Assembly: GCA_964489215.1 (NCBI GenBank)
Contig: CAZAYB010000159.1
Coordinates: 1-7,210 of the forward strand
Origin: CAZAYB01 sp964489215
GTDB lineage: Bacteria > Planctomycetota > Phycisphaerae > Sedimentisphaerales > Anaerohalosphaeraceae
Reading direction: 5' to 3'
Length of the DNA stretch: 7,210 nt
How positions within the stretch are numbered: the first letter of the stretch is position 1; every line of letters starts with the position of its first letter. The notes beneath the pieces are model-generated. The model searched no databases. It was given only the letters and a program-made list of their open reading frames with translations, and was not told the origin of the DNA. The position numbers and the translations under genes are program-made. Shown piece after piece: positions 6,856 through 7,210 of the stretch.

Positions 6856-7209
6856 ATGAATTTTGGTGTTACGAAAACCAAACACGATGGACTGTTAAAA
6901 AGGATGAGAAGCTGCAGCCTCGATGAAAAGGACCTCCAGGAGCGGTTTATCAGGGCATCTGGGCCGGGCGGACAAAAAGTAAATAAAACTTCTGTTTGCG
7001 TTTACTTAAAGCACCTGCCGACCGGAATAGAAGTTAAAATGGGTAAGGAAAGAAGCCAGGGCCTTAATCGATATTATGCCAGAAAACGAATGTGCGAGCT
7101 TCTGGAAGAAAAAATATTAGGTAATAAAAGCCCAGCTGCCAAAAAAGCCGATAAAATTCGAAAGCAGAAAGACCGAAGGAAAAGAAGGACAAGTTCAAAA
7201 AGAACATAA
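6856..7209 (+). CDS. Peptide chain release factor-like protein with GGQ motif (RF-1 domain only, MTRFR/C12orf65-like)
   Basis: This 117-residue protein has only the peptidyl-tRNA hydrolysing domain of class I release factors (PF00472). The catalytic motif is G38-G39-Q40 within ASGPGGQKVNKTS (34-46). It is followed by VYLKHLPTGIEVK (49-61), the RSQ..NR motif (66-72) and a helix. The tail from 90 on is strongly basic (about half Lys/Arg in 96-117). It lacks the codon-reading domain, so it should release stalled peptides without reading a stop codon, with the basic tail contacting the ribosome. LDEKDLQERF before GGQ and the tail pattern resemble human MTRFR more than ArfB as I recall them. An in-frame stop at 6832-6834 leaves 6856 as the first ATG. 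The ribosome binding site (GGA at 6847-6849) is weak. The gene is complete and ends one base before the window edge. Confidence 0.9.
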   Translation: MNFGVTKTKHDGLLKRMRSCSLDEKDLQERFIRASGPGGQKVNKTSVCVYLKHLPTGIEVKMGKERSQGLNRYYARKRMCELLEEKILGNKSPAAKKADKIRKQKDRRKRRTSSKRT

Positions 7210-7210
7210 A

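Noticed and set aside
1..7210. Search for a defence system, CRISPR array, mobile element, att site or tRNA
   Set aside because: I saw no regularly spaced repeats, transposase or integrase motifs, terminal inverted repeats or tRNA-like cloverleaf. The GIY-YIG protein alone, next to AIM24, does not make a defence locus.

Overview
The window carries eight protein-coding genes, seven on the minus strand and one on the plus strand. I see no RNA genes, CRISPR array, insertion sequence or other mobile element. Base composition looks moderate and somewhat AT-rich by eye. The gene content, a Gram-negative-style lipoprotein import system plus a large AsmA-like membrane protein, fits a Gram-negative bacterium. 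The domain fusion and the style of the release-factor homologue make me lean to the Planctomycetota (Phycisphaerae-like), but this is a low-confidence inference and nothing here fixes the taxon.

Region 1-3595 (minus strand, read from right to left) is a compact sugar-import operon. A promoter (TTTACA, 17-base spacer, TAAAAT) at 3567-3595 precedes a trehalose/maltose-type solute-binding lipoprotein. A MalF-like permease overlaps its end by 11 nt, and a MalG-like permease overlaps that one by 4 nt. An HPP-family membrane protein begins directly after the tandem stop codons of the MalG-like gene and runs off the left edge. There is no ATPase, sugar hydrolase or regulator in the window, so the importer must use an ATPase encoded elsewhere or just beyond the left edge.

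Region 3616-4804 (minus strand) is a two-gene unit. An AIM24-family protein is followed after 18 nt by a DUF123-type GIY-YIG nuclease-fold protein.

Region 4859-6696 (minus strand) is a 593-residue membrane protein that appears to join a TIGR03546-like (DUF2062-type) membrane domain to a TIGR03545-like AsmA-type domain. These two families are usually separate neighbouring genes. Small inverted repeats lie just downstream of it.

Region 6697-7209 holds a 159-bp divergent intergenic region and, on the plus strand, a short GGQ-containing release-factor homologue. It resembles the mitochondrial rescue factor MTRFR (C12orf65) more than a full-length release factor.

Most of the window is ordinary core or accessory metabolism. 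The parts most worth a second look are the membrane-protein fusion, the MTRFR-like rescue factor and the HPP gene joined to a sugar importer. I found no convincing undescribed multi-gene system.
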